Shown: positions 1-6,644, numbered from the stretch's first letter. The stretch: 8,068 nucleotides of DNA from Lentisphaerota bacterium (GCA_015061765.1 SUVZ01000154.1:1-8068), one strand, 5' to 3'. Numbers and translations: made by a program. The notes: generated by a model from the sequence alone, not told the origin.

Positions 1-2
1 TG

Positions 3-1178
3 ACGGGCAGTGAGGATGAGCTGAGATTCATCAATGAGCGGCTTGGCGGCAAGTTCGCGTTCGAGACTGATCTTTGGGCGGCAGCGCTGTTCCGCACGAT
101 ATTCTTAAGGACGGTTCACCGTCAGAACGAAGACGCACTTTTCAGAAATGCCCTCAATAATCTACGCCACGGGAATTTTGAGTCGGCGGCAAAAGTGCTG
201 AATAATCATTGTCTCGGGAAGAAGACATTCCCGGTTCCGCCGGTATGTCTCTGCACGACAAACCGCGAGGCGAAAGCGATAAACGAATACGCGCAAAAGA
301 AGATCGGCGGTGAAGTGCATTCTTTTCATGCAGAGATTGACGGCGCATTTCCTGAAACGGATTATCCGACTGAGCCAAGCCTTGATCTGGTCGTAGGAGC
401 AAGGGTGATGGTTTTGCGCAATCAGCGCAAAGATGGTGTGCTTGAGTGTGTAAACGGCGACATCGGGGTTGTGGCAGGGTTTAGATCTGAAGATTCGCCG
501 ATTGTTGAAGTGCAGCTTGATAATGGACGGAGAATACAGTTCGAAAGGCATACTTGGGAAAGGAGCGTCTATTCGTATGAGACGGATCCGGAGAAGGGGA
601 CGCAGGTAATGAAGCGGAATGTCATCGGTTCGTTCTTGCAGATTCCGCTGCGTCTTGCATATGCGATCACAATACATAAATCGCAGGGATTGAGTCTCGG
701 TAGTGTCTATCTGCGCTTGGGTCGCGGTTGTTTTGACCATGGTCAGCTTTATACGGCGCTCTCGCGTTGCCGGACGTTGAGTGGCTTGCAGATCGATAGG
801 CCTGTGACGCCGGAAGATCTGATAATTGACGAGGCGGTGGTGAGATTCCATGCAGATATTGATAAGTTGCAGAAATTTAAGCCTTCAGATGCGCTTTGGT
901 ATGAAGAAGCGATGCAGTATTATCTGCGGCGGCTAAAAACCGGAGACGGCGGGAATGTTCCGAGTGAGGTGACGCAATCAGAGTTTGATTTCACTCCGCG
1001 TATCTGTCAGCATCCAGATCTGTCAAGACTTCTGCGTTTGTATGAAAGCAGCTTGATAAATAAATACGACGCACCCGTTCTTCAGCCGATTGTGAGCAAT
1101 GTCATAGACGGAGTCGGAGTAAAAGATGACGAATTGGCGCTTGTGCATCGATTGATTGCGAAATATGAAGACCAGTGA
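3..1178 (+). CDS. PIF1-family DNA helicase, C-terminal part (5' end outside window)
   Basis: The frame is open from base 3, so this is a fragment of 391 residues lacking the N-terminal Walker A and B motifs. The GTG at 195 is not a credible start because conserved sequence precedes it. What is seen: an FRTIFLRTVHRQ segment near residues 33-44, typical of PIF1/RecD-like superfamily 1B helicases; a TNREAKAIN segment near 82-90; a VGARVMVLRN segment opening the C-terminal domain; motif V with HKSQG at 225-229; and motif VI YTALSRCR at 250-257, whose R255 would be the arginine finger. In this family these residues couple ATP hydrolysis to 5'-3' unwinding of DNA or R-loops. About 125 residues after motif VI are unrecognised. 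An imperfect palindrome starts 13 bases after the stop, so the operon probably ends here. A helicase identity is very likely; its biological role (housekeeping or island-specific) is open. Confidence 0.88.
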   Translation, partial: TGSEDELRFINERLGGKFAFETDLWAAALFRTIFLRTVHRQNEDALFRNALNNLRHGNFESAAKVLNNHCLGKKTFPVPPVCLCTTNREAKAINEYAQKKIGGEVHSFHAEIDGAFPETDYPTEPSLDLVVGARVMVLRNQRKDGVLECVNGDIGVVAGFRSEDSPIVEVQLDNGRRIQFERHTWERSVYSYETDPEKGTQVMKRNVIGSFLQIPLRLAYAITIHKSQGLSLGSVYLRLGRGCFDHGQLYTALSRCRTLSGLQIDRPVTPEDLIIDEAVVRFHADIDKLQKFKPSDALWYEEAMQYYLRRLKTGDGGNVPSEVTQSEFDFTPRICQHPDLSRLLRLYESSLINKYDAPVLQPIVSNVIDGVGVKDDELALVHRLIAKYEDQ

Positions 1179-1191
1179 TGGCATCCTCATT

Positions 1192-1311
1192 TTGTAGAGG
1201 CACTTGCAAAACCAGGGAGGGGCAACGTCCTCGTTGCCCATACGGCGGCGAATCGCGGCCAGCGGGGACGCTGCCCCTCCCATGCAGGAGGTTTTTCAAG
1301 CGCCTCTGTAA
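1192..1311. repeat. Imperfect long palindrome (REP/MITE-like element)
   Basis: Two nested inverted repeats are visible. The inner arms GGGAGGGGCAACGTCC (1215-1230) and GGACGCTGCCCCTCCC (1266-1281) pair at 15 of 16 positions. The outer arms, 1192-1213 and 1290-1311, pair at 18 of 22 positions. Within the inner arms are competing local hairpins: GGCAACG/CGTTGCC with a TCCT loop (1221-1238), and CAGCG/CGCTG with a GGGA loop (1260-1273). The element starts 13 bases past the helicase stop codon. Similar GC-rich palindromes are often dispersed intergenic repeats in bacterial genomes. It could also end transcription of the upstream gene, but there is no U-tract right after the stem, so a classical terminator is not supported. 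It has no coding capacity. Confidence 0.7.
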
Positions 1312-1324
1312 TCAATAGAGTTTC

Positions 1325-1349
1325 TTGTAGAGGCACAGAGACACTGAGA
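1325..1349. repeat. GAGGCACAGAGACAC-type dispersed repeat fragment
   Basis: TTGTAGAGGCAC at 1325-1336 is an exact copy of 1192-1203, so the palindrome is bracketed by a 12-bp direct repeat. The continuation CAGAGACACTGAGA matches the style of the CAGAGGCACAGAGACACAGAG repeats seen between genes in many environmental bacteria. A related sequence occurs at 4693-4721. Function is unknown. Confidence 0.45.
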
Positions 1350-1372
1350 ATCGGATGCGACAAATCACCGCT

Positions 1373-1435
1373 GTAAAAAATATGAACAGACGGCTAAATT
1401 TTGAGCAGTAAAAAGGGTGGATAATGCCGTTTTAC
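1373..1435. promoter_or_regulatory. Possible upstream activator sites (GTAAAA motifs)
   Basis: GTAAAA occurs at 1373-1378 and 1408-1413, and in inverted form (TTTTAC) at 1430-1435. The last two form a gapped inverted repeat across 1408-1435. They lie about 40-105 bases upstream of the start point expected from the sigma-54 promoter, which overlaps the usual range for enhancer-binding activators. No matching motif is found ahead of the second sigma-54-like promoter near 6748, so this is a weak candidate. Otherwise 1350-1450 holds nothing recognisable. Confidence 0.2.
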
Positions 1436-1450
1436 CGCCTGATTTTATCT

Positions 1451-1466
1451 TGGCACGAAAATTGCT
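1451..1466 (+). promoter_or_regulatory. Sigma-54 (RpoN) -24/-12 promoter for the DUF932/helicase-SprT operon
   Basis: The sequence TGGCACG-AAAA-TTGCT matches the sigma-54 consensus TGGCACG-N4-TTGCW at every defined base. The GG at 1452-1453 and GC at 1464-1465 have the required 12-base offset. The predicted start is near 1477, giving a leader of about 22 bases that contains the ribosome-binding site. A promoter of this type is silent without an ATP-dependent enhancer-binding protein, so the operon should be inducible. No activator gene is in the window. The site lies inside the in-frame extension that begins at ATG 1424, which argues that the extension is not coding. Confidence 0.85.
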
Positions 1467-1483
1467 TAAGAAAATATAAAGAA

Positions 1484-1489
1484 AAGGAG
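1484..1489 (+). promoter_or_regulatory. Ribosome-binding site that sets the start at 1499
   Basis: AAGGAG stands 9 bases before ATG 1499. The alternative ATG at 1424 lies upstream of the sigma-54 promoter and has no comparable site. Confidence 0.8.
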
Positions 1490-1498
1490 AGTATCTCA

Positions 1499-2677
1499 AT
1501 GAATGATTTAATATTGACTAAAATGCGCGAGGGTGACTGGGGCGCGGTTCTCGAATTGATGCGGGAGAATCGTGAGGGTGAAAATGTCGGATCTGTACGG
1601 CAAAAAACGGAACAGAGTCGTCCGATGCCGTTTCACGAGAGATTTGAAACTGTTCGTATTACGCCGCAGAAGGTGGCGGAGTCTGTTGTTGAGAATAACG
1701 GACGCTTCAGTGCGTTGCGTGTTGATGGAGAGGAGTATAGGCCTTCACAGCGATTCCTTAAAGGCATGGCGCAGCGGATGAAGGTTCCATACAGCGTTTT
1801 TGAACTTTTTACTCCGCTTGAGGTGATTCAGCGTGCGGCGGAGCGTGCTCCGGACCTTCAATTGAGGCTTACGGTCGACAGGGAAGAGAAGAAGGCTCTC
1901 GCCCTCATCGAGGACAAAGGAGTTCCGATGCCTGCTGGAAATATCGAAATCATAATGAAAGAGGATCGTCGCCTTCAGAAGTTTGACTATCATGACGGTG
2001 TCATAACGGGGCAGTTTGATCTTGGTGAAGCATGGGATATTCAGAACGACAGCAAGTATGGCGTCCATATTTCGACGAAGGTGCCGGTGGACGGGATGGG
2101 GACGCCGGAGACCACTCTTGCCACATGGAGGCAGATCTGTTCAAATGGTGCAGTGGCGGAAGCACCCATGTTCCGGACCAAGATGGAGGTAAAGGACAAT
2201 AGCGGTGAACATTTCCGCCGCTTGCTGAAATCCTTCAGCAATCCGCGCGGAGTTGAAATGCTTCATGAACGGCTGATTGCTGCGAATGAGACAAAGGCGT
2301 CGGTGGATGAAGTCTATCAGGCGGAATCGTTGATCCGCCGCCAGGTACGTGATGCGCGGCATCAGATGCTCCTTTGCGAAAGGTTGCATGAGGTGGCGGA
2401 AAACCCTTGTGTGAGGTACGGTGTCACTGATCTTGGGGCGATCGGAGCGCGTCGCCGGGGACTTTTGCCTACAGGCGCTTCTGTCGCGGATGTGATGAAT
2501 TTTGTATCAGAGCTGAATACTCATCACGGGGAACTCATTAAGAACCGAAATGCCGCCAATGCGTTCCTTGGCGATTGTTATGCTCGCAGCTATGATCTGG
2601 AGGAGATGTATCCGCACGCACAGCCGGCAAATCAATTCTATCTGAAAGGAATTGATTTCGGGAATGGAGTCCGATGA
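1499..2677 (+). CDS. DUF932-like plasmid/phage-type protein
   Basis: A 392-residue soluble protein, starting at ATG 1499 because of the AAGGAG site and the promoter upstream. Residues about 180-240 resemble the DUF932 (phage/plasmid-like TIGR03299) family: a run with YGVHISTKV, then TWRQICSNGAVAEA with C214-S215-N216-G217, comparable to the family's R-x-x-C-x-N-G core. Earlier, YRPSQRFLKGMAQRMKVP reads like the family's segment ahead of the core. The first 50 residues are charged and poorly conserved-looking; no membrane segment or signal peptide is seen. DUF932 proteins occur on plasmids, phages and accessory islands, and their biochemical role is not established. The stop codon overlaps the ATG of the helicase-SprT gene (ATGA at 2674-2677), so the two are translationally coupled and probably act together. 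It could be a divergent family of its own. Confidence 0.65.
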   Translation: MNDLILTKMREGDWGAVLELMRENREGENVGSVRQKTEQSRPMPFHERFETVRITPQKVAESVVENNGRFSALRVDGEEYRPSQRFLKGMAQRMKVPYSVFELFTPLEVIQRAAERAPDLQLRLTVDREEKKALALIEDKGVPMPAGNIEIIMKEDRRLQKFDYHDGVITGQFDLGEAWDIQNDSKYGVHISTKVPVDGMGTPETTLATWRQICSNGAVAEAPMFRTKMEVKDNSGEHFRRLLKSFSNPRGVEMLHERLIAANETKASVDEVYQAESLIRRQVRDARHQMLLCERLHEVAENPCVRYGVTDLGAIGARRRGLLPTGASVADVMNFVSELNTHHGELIKNRNAANAFLGDCYARSYDLEEMYPHAQPANQFYLKGIDFGNGVR

Positions 2678-4320
2678 TGGGTTGGGAGATCCGTCAATAT
2701 CAGCAGGAGGCGATCGCGGCATGCCTCGCCGGTTTTGCTGAACGCGGCACTTCCTCTGTCATGCTTGAATCTCCTGTCGGCTCAGGAAAGACTTATATGG
2801 CCCTTGAGACGATCCACGCGCTGCAGTGGGTGATGGGACGTCCGCTGAAGGTGAACTGGGTTGCTCCGCGCCGTCATCTTCTTCGTCAGGTGATGGAGGC
2901 GAACCGTGAGCTGCATCAGGATAACATCCGTCCGGTGTCGCTCTTTGAGAAGACGCCGCCGGAGGCTGACCTCGTCGTTCTTGACGAGGCGCACCATGAG
3001 GCCACGCAGTCGTGCGTACTTTTGTACGAGAAGATGAAATGCGAGCGCGTACTTGGACTGTCCGCAACGCCGCTTCGGACGGACAGGATGAAGCTTTCGT
3101 TTCAGGAGACGGTTACCACCTGTTCGATAGACAGGCTTATCCGTGAGGGGTATTTGAGTCCGTTTCATTCGTATCTGCTTCCTCATTACGGTCCGCAGAT
3201 CGTCGGTGAATGTTACTTGAACTCTCCGGAAAAATGGGGAAAGTCGCTTGCGTTCTTCCCTACGGTGCTGGAATGTAGCCAATTCAAGAAGGTGCTTGCG
3301 GATGGAGGCGTGCACTGCGAAGTGGTGACATCTGAAAGTGATAAGGATCGTCAGTTGGAGGAGTTTGTTGCAGGCAGGGTGAAGGTGATAGCAAACGTCT
3401 CTATGTTGACGGAAGGTTTCGATCAGCCTGATGTACAGACAATCTTTACGCGCGATGCGAGTCGGTTGCCGACGATTCAGATGTGCGGAAGGGGACTTAG
3501 AAAGGTGGAGGGTAAAACACACTGTAACATTGTTCAAAGTGCAAAAACTTCATATCTATTTGAGCGGGTGACACCTGCACAGAGGGGATTCCGTCTGATG
3601 AACGGACAGTGGATGGCGCTTCAAGACGGTACTGAGATGATCGAAAAGACCCTGAAGTTGAGTCTTGCGCTTTTGGAGAGACGAGAACGGATGCGGGCAG
3701 ATCGAAAGGAACGTAAACGCAGTAGAAATCATCAAAGCCCGACTTTTGCACCTCCGCGGAGCAGCGAGGCGATGTCGTTTGGCGGGCGATATTATCTGCC
3801 GCCTTTCTATCGCGAATTTGAGGACGTCTATCGGCAGCTCTACGAAATCTACGGGATTTGCAACTATCACGGCTGGGGAGGAACACTGCCGCCCGTGGCG
3901 CTTATCGTAAACCGTAGCACACGCCCCACGCATGTGGCGGGATTTGCTCAGCTGCAGGCAACATCAGTGAACGGACAGGTGTTCAATGCGATCTCCATTA
4001 CGCTTAACATCTGCGCCCGAGGACAAACGGCATCATTCATGCCGATTCTCCTTCATGAGATGACGCACATCTGGCAGTTCGCACAAGGCCGTCGCGGCGG
4101 GCATGGGAAGGATTTCAGGAACGAGATGCTGCGTCTCGGAATAGATGAGGCAGGGCAGCGTGAACGTGCCGGTTCGCCAGTTGATCGCATTTCCCGCGAA
4201 GTTCAAATGCGCTATCCCGGCCTTGCCGCACGGTTGCGTGAATGCATGACAAGTCCGCATCACTCGTCAAAGGAAATGGATTTCGCCTTCTTCAGGATGA
4301 TGCTTGAGTCTGGGCGGTAA
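2674..4320 (+). CDS. DEAH-box SF2 helicase fused to a SprT-like metalloprotease domain
   Basis: A 548-residue protein with two parts. Helicase core, residues 1 to about 300: Q-like IRQYQQEAI near 5-13, Walker A GSGKT at 36-40, motif Ia WVAPRRHLL, Walker B DEAH at 104-107, motif III SATP at 130-133, FFPT at 194-197, motif V TEGFDQPDV from 246, and motif VI QMCGRGLR at 269-276. This is a complete RecG/UvsW/Rad25-like DEAH set. A strongly basic linker spans about 330-355. The C-terminal domain, about 370-495, has H461-E-M-T-H465 and a third ligand in HGKDF (H477), the zinc-binding pattern of SprT/Spartan proteins. Eukaryotic Spartan cleaves DNA-protein crosslinks. The fusion suggests ATP-driven loading or unwinding next to proteolysis of DNA-bound protein; that is inference. 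The start is ATG 2674 (ATG 2677 follows at once), overlapping the upstream stop. All key residues are present, so both activities look intact. Confidence 0.88.
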   Translation: MMGWEIRQYQQEAIAACLAGFAERGTSSVMLESPVGSGKTYMALETIHALQWVMGRPLKVNWVAPRRHLLRQVMEANRELHQDNIRPVSLFEKTPPEADLVVLDEAHHEATQSCVLLYEKMKCERVLGLSATPLRTDRMKLSFQETVTTCSIDRLIREGYLSPFHSYLLPHYGPQIVGECYLNSPEKWGKSLAFFPTVLECSQFKKVLADGGVHCEVVTSESDKDRQLEEFVAGRVKVIANVSMLTEGFDQPDVQTIFTRDASRLPTIQMCGRGLRKVEGKTHCNIVQSAKTSYLFERVTPAQRGFRLMNGQWMALQDGTEMIEKTLKLSLALLERRERMRADRKERKRSRNHQSPTFAPPRSSEAMSFGGRYYLPPFYREFEDVYRQLYEIYGICNYHGWGGTLPPVALIVNRSTRPTHVAGFAQLQATSVNGQVFNAISITLNICARGQTASFMPILLHEMTHIWQFAQGRRGGHGKDFRNEMLRLGIDEAGQRERAGSPVDRISREVQMRYPGLAARLRECMTSPHHSSKEMDFAFFRMMLESGR

Positions 4321-4368
4321 ATTGAGATTGCAATCCTCTTGATAATCGCACCTTAATGATGTGGATTT

Positions 4369-4377
4369 TGATATAAT
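4369..4377 (+). promoter_or_regulatory. Extended -10 promoter for the small acidic gene
   Basis: TGATATAAT is a full extended -10 element (TG-N-TATAAT). No good -35 is seen at the usual spacing, which extended -10 promoters can tolerate. The expected start near 4384 leaves a leader of under 20 bases. The gene may therefore be expressed separately from the sigma-54 operon upstream. Confidence 0.5.
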
Positions 4378-4390
4378 TACATCAGAAAGA

Positions 4391-4395
4391 AAGGA
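4391..4395 (+). promoter_or_regulatory. Ribosome-binding site favouring start 4402 over 4396
   Basis: AAGGA directly touches ATG 4396 with no spacer, but lies 6 bases before the in-frame ATG 4402. Normal spacing therefore favours 4402. Confidence 0.6.
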
Positions 4396-4401
4396 ATGAA
4401 T

Positions 4402-4686
4402 ATGATAGTTCGTATAGGTTGCACATATTCGTATGATATGGATTTCAATGATTACGAGGAAGGTGAGAGGATTTGCATAGATAAAAATGCAAGCTCGGCC
4501 GGCTTCACGATTCTTGAAAATCCTGATGACGATGATGCTCTCGACGGGCGTGAAGGAGAGTTGTCTGCGGATTTCGAGTATGAGCTTCATGACGGGCAGC
4601 TCTGCGCAATTGTCGATGGCAAGTATGTGCCGTGCGAAGATGATTACTTGTTCGAGCAGAGGCTAAGGGCGATGGGGGAATTGTGA
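4402..4686 (+). CDS. Small, highly acidic hypothetical protein
   Basis: A 94-residue product if translation starts at ATG 4402; ATG 4396 would add two residues. I do not recognise the family. By my count about 25 residues are Asp or Glu against about 7 Lys/Arg, including a DDDD run, giving a strongly negative net charge. There are three cysteines and no membrane segment. It lies 81 bases after the helicase-SprT stop behind its own extended -10 promoter. Very acidic small proteins in defence regions are sometimes DNA mimics or inhibitors of nucleases, but nothing in the sequence proves that here. The clean ribosome-binding site, the promoter and an uninterrupted frame favour a real gene. Confidence 0.6.
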   Translation: MIVRIGCTYSYDMDFNDYEEGERICIDKNASSAGFTILENPDDDDALDGREGELSADFEYELHDGQLCAIVDGKYVPCEDDYLFEQRLRAMGEL

Positions 4687-4692
4687 ATTTTT

Positions 4693-4721
4693 CCCGCAGA
4701 GACTTGAGAGGCGCAGAGGGA
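4693..4721. repeat. CGCAGAG-type dispersed repeat fragment
   Basis: CCCGCAGAGACTTGAGAGG followed by CGCAGAGGG resembles the CGCAGAGACGCAGAGG family of intergenic repeats found in many bacterial genomes, in degenerate form. It starts 6 bases after the stop of the acidic gene. A related GAGGCACAGAGACAC copy sits at 1325-1349. Its presence suggests this gap is a seam between separately acquired genes. Confidence 0.4.
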
Positions 4722-4814
4722 ATGGAAGTAATTTATTGCTGCTTCTCGGAGCGGGACAAGGATGTGTATGAGAATCTACTTTCTTCGCAGGCGCAACGGA
4801 GAACGAATCATTGA
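4722..4814 (+). pseudogene. Possible fragment of a TIR-like N-terminus (30 codons)
   Basis: An ATG reading frame of 30 codons begins MEVIYCCFSERDKDVYENLL. Its opening beta-strand/S-x-x-D/helix pattern resembles the start of TIR-domain proteins (compare VFISYSHKDK). The frame then stops, with nothing TIR-like downstream. AGAGGG lies only one base ahead of the ATG, so translation is doubtful. It may be a relic of a lost gene or pure chance. Confidence 0.18.
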
Positions 4815-4845
4815 ACAAATCTTTCTGCACGCGCAGTGGAAAAAT

Positions 4846-4851
4846 AAGGAG
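4846..4851 (+). promoter_or_regulatory. Ribosome-binding site that sets the start at 4859
   Basis: AAGGAG lies 7 bases before ATG 4859. The in-frame TTG at 4811 would place this site inside the gene and has no site of its own, so the shorter protein is preferred. Confidence 0.8.
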
Positions 4852-4858
4852 AACAGAG

Positions 4859-6628
4859 ATGGAATCTATTACCTCAATAAAGAAGATGTTGAAAGAAGGT
4901 CGCATTATTGTCCCTGATTATCAACGGGCATATTCGTGGGAAGTGCAGAAGGATGGCGGAGAGCCTCTTCAGGTAGATGTTTTCCTGTCGGATATCGAAC
5001 AATATGCCGCGACTTCGTCCGTGGCATACTATCTTGGCCATTTTCTATTTGAGAAAACTGGCGAGAAAACGGGAGATGGTGACGATATTCTTGCGGTCGT
5101 CGATGGACAACAACGCCTCACCACGATAACAATTTTCCTCTCGGCTCTGTTTGACAGAATTTCTGAGCTTCGGTCGCTAACCGACAGTGAAGTTCATCTT
5201 AAAGAAGATCTCGTACGGCGCGGACGTGAAGTCAGATTTGAGACGGTAGAACATGATCGGATATTCTTTAGGGAATATGTGATAGATCGAACAAACATGG
5301 TTCGCGAGAATTTACCATATGTTTCGCAAAGACGCATCGCTGATGCCGCAGATTACCTTCGGGACTATTTTGCTGGGAAAACGGAAGCGCAGCTTCTGAA
5401 ACTCCTTGAAGCCGTTGCCAATGCCAAGTGCACTACCGACACAGTCGGAAACTCCGGCGAAGCAATGCAGCTTTTTTTGTTCCAGAACAATCGTGGAAAG
5501 AAGCCGTCGAAACTTGAAGTTGTCAAGGCTTTGTTGATGCGGACGGCATATTTGCAAGGTGGAACAAGTCGAGGAACTGTCCTGCGCGATATGGATGCCA
5601 GATTTACCGAGATATATCGCAATCTTGCAGCCATAGAAGATTACGCAGATGAAGATGACATCCTGGCCTGCGCCTGCCGCATTGAAGGCAATAGCCTTTA
5701 TGCAGAAGTTGCATTGTCCTCTATAGAGAAGAGCCTTTTAGAGAAGGGGGTGGAATGGGCTGAGAGTTTTGCAATTTGCATATCAGATTGTTTTAAAAAT
5801 CTCAGACTATTCTTCTGCGAGGATTCTGAGAAGTTTTTGGAGGCAAATGCATTGCGGCACATTGGGTGTGGAAGCTGGGCCCTTCCGTTCGTGGTTAAGG
5901 CTTATGCTATCGGGCTGTTGCCTGATGATCGGACCAAAATTTGGCGCATACTTGAATCTTTGATGGTCAGACAGCGCATGATTGGCACTAGGGCAAATCT
6001 GATTTCCAGATTGAATGACGTGTTTCAAGCTATGACGGGTGACTCCGCCGTACGGATGCTTGACGAACGTCTGAAAGCGATTGGAAAAGCAGACGACTGG
6101 TGGTGGTCGTACTGGACCGATGCTCGCCTTGAAGAATGCCTGAGAAGCGAGATAACGGACCGTGCAGTTTCGCGCTTTTTACTTTGGCGTTACGAAAATA
6201 CGCTTATTGCAGGCGCAGAAGAAGGTGGTTATTCGTGGCAGAGATTCTCGGACATCGTATCGCCTGAATTGGAACACATTGCGCCGCAAACGCCAACAAA
6301 TGACGAGCCTCTGGCCAATGGATACGGTGCTTACGAAGATGCAGACAATCCGGAATCGGGCATTGTTTCCGGACATTGGCTTGATTCAATCGGAAATCAT
6401 CTGATTCTTCCAAAATCGCACAATTGCCAGATAGGCAACAAGCCTTTCTCCGATAAGTTTGCAACCTATACACATTCCGAGCAGCAACTCGAAGTCAGGG
6501 AAATCGCAGATGTATGGAAAGCAATAACCGGTGAATTGGTATGGGACAAGACTTGCATCGAACGCCGTCGCGACCGCATTGTCAGCGCCCTTATGGGGGT
6601 ATATTCGCCATTTTCGAACCAACTATGA
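4859..6628 (+). CDS. DUF262-DUF1524 protein, GmrSD-like (type IV restriction architecture)
   Basis: A 589-residue protein. The N-terminal DUF262 domain is recognised by IIVPDYQRAYSW near residues 15-26 and the signature DGQQRLTT at 82-89; in GmrSD-like enzymes this domain is a ParB/Srx-like nucleotide hydrolase. The middle is a long helical region without a recognised motif. The C-terminal DUF1524 domain carries the HNH/His-Me-finger pattern: EHIAPQ at 472-477 with catalytic candidate H473, SIGNHLIL with N513, then HNCQIGNKPF at 521-530. In the family this nuclease cuts DNA with modified bases such as glucosylated hydroxymethylcytosine. GmrS and GmrD are separate in some systems; here both are in one chain. 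Key residues are intact. The substrate is not readable from sequence, and other DUF262 defence proteins share the architecture. No promoter is obvious in the 172-base gap upstream. Confidence 0.88.
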   Translation: MESITSIKKMLKEGRIIVPDYQRAYSWEVQKDGGEPLQVDVFLSDIEQYAATSSVAYYLGHFLFEKTGEKTGDGDDILAVVDGQQRLTTITIFLSALFDRISELRSLTDSEVHLKEDLVRRGREVRFETVEHDRIFFREYVIDRTNMVRENLPYVSQRRIADAADYLRDYFAGKTEAQLLKLLEAVANAKCTTDTVGNSGEAMQLFLFQNNRGKKPSKLEVVKALLMRTAYLQGGTSRGTVLRDMDARFTEIYRNLAAIEDYADEDDILACACRIEGNSLYAEVALSSIEKSLLEKGVEWAESFAICISDCFKNLRLFFCEDSEKFLEANALRHIGCGSWALPFVVKAYAIGLLPDDRTKIWRILESLMVRQRMIGTRANLISRLNDVFQAMTGDSAVRMLDERLKAIGKADDWWWSYWTDARLEECLRSEITDRAVSRFLLWRYENTLIAGAEEGGYSWQRFSDIVSPELEHIAPQTPTNDEPLANGYGAYEDADNPESGIVSGHWLDSIGNHLILPKSHNCQIGNKPFSDKFATYTHSEQQLEVREIADVWKAITGELVWDKTCIERRRDRIVSALMGVYSPFSNQL

Positions 6629-6644
6629 GGTGAAGTTTTTGGTG

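Noticed and set aside
195..197. GTG 195 as the start of the PIF1-family gene
   Set aside because: The frame is open to the window edge and the preceding sequence (including a VHRQ segment) is PIF1-like, so the gene begins outside the window.
162..851. Minus-strand 229-codon open frame opposite the PIF1 gene
   Set aside because: The translation is rich in Arg, His and Cys, has no recognisable domain, and lies entirely over a well-supported gene on the other strand.
1401..1425. Sigma-70 style TTGAGC / GATAAT pair upstream of the DUF932-like gene
   Set aside because: The spacer is only 13 bases, too short for a sigma-70 promoter.
1424..1498. In-frame N-terminal extension of the DUF932-like gene from ATG 1424
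   Set aside because: It runs through a perfect sigma-54 promoter and has no ribosome-binding site; ATG 1499 has AAGGAG at 9 bases.
2782..3537. Minus-strand 251-codon open frame opposite the helicase domain
   Set aside because: Low-quality composition, no domain, fully opposite the conserved helicase motifs.
4724..4740. Possible sigma-54 site TGGAAG...TTGCT before the DUF262 gene
   Set aside because: The GG to GC offset is 14 rather than 12 bases and the -24 half is poor.
4811..4858. TTG start 48 bases upstream for the DUF262-DUF1524 gene
   Set aside because: No ribosome-binding site, and the strong AAGGAG before ATG 4859 would fall inside the gene.
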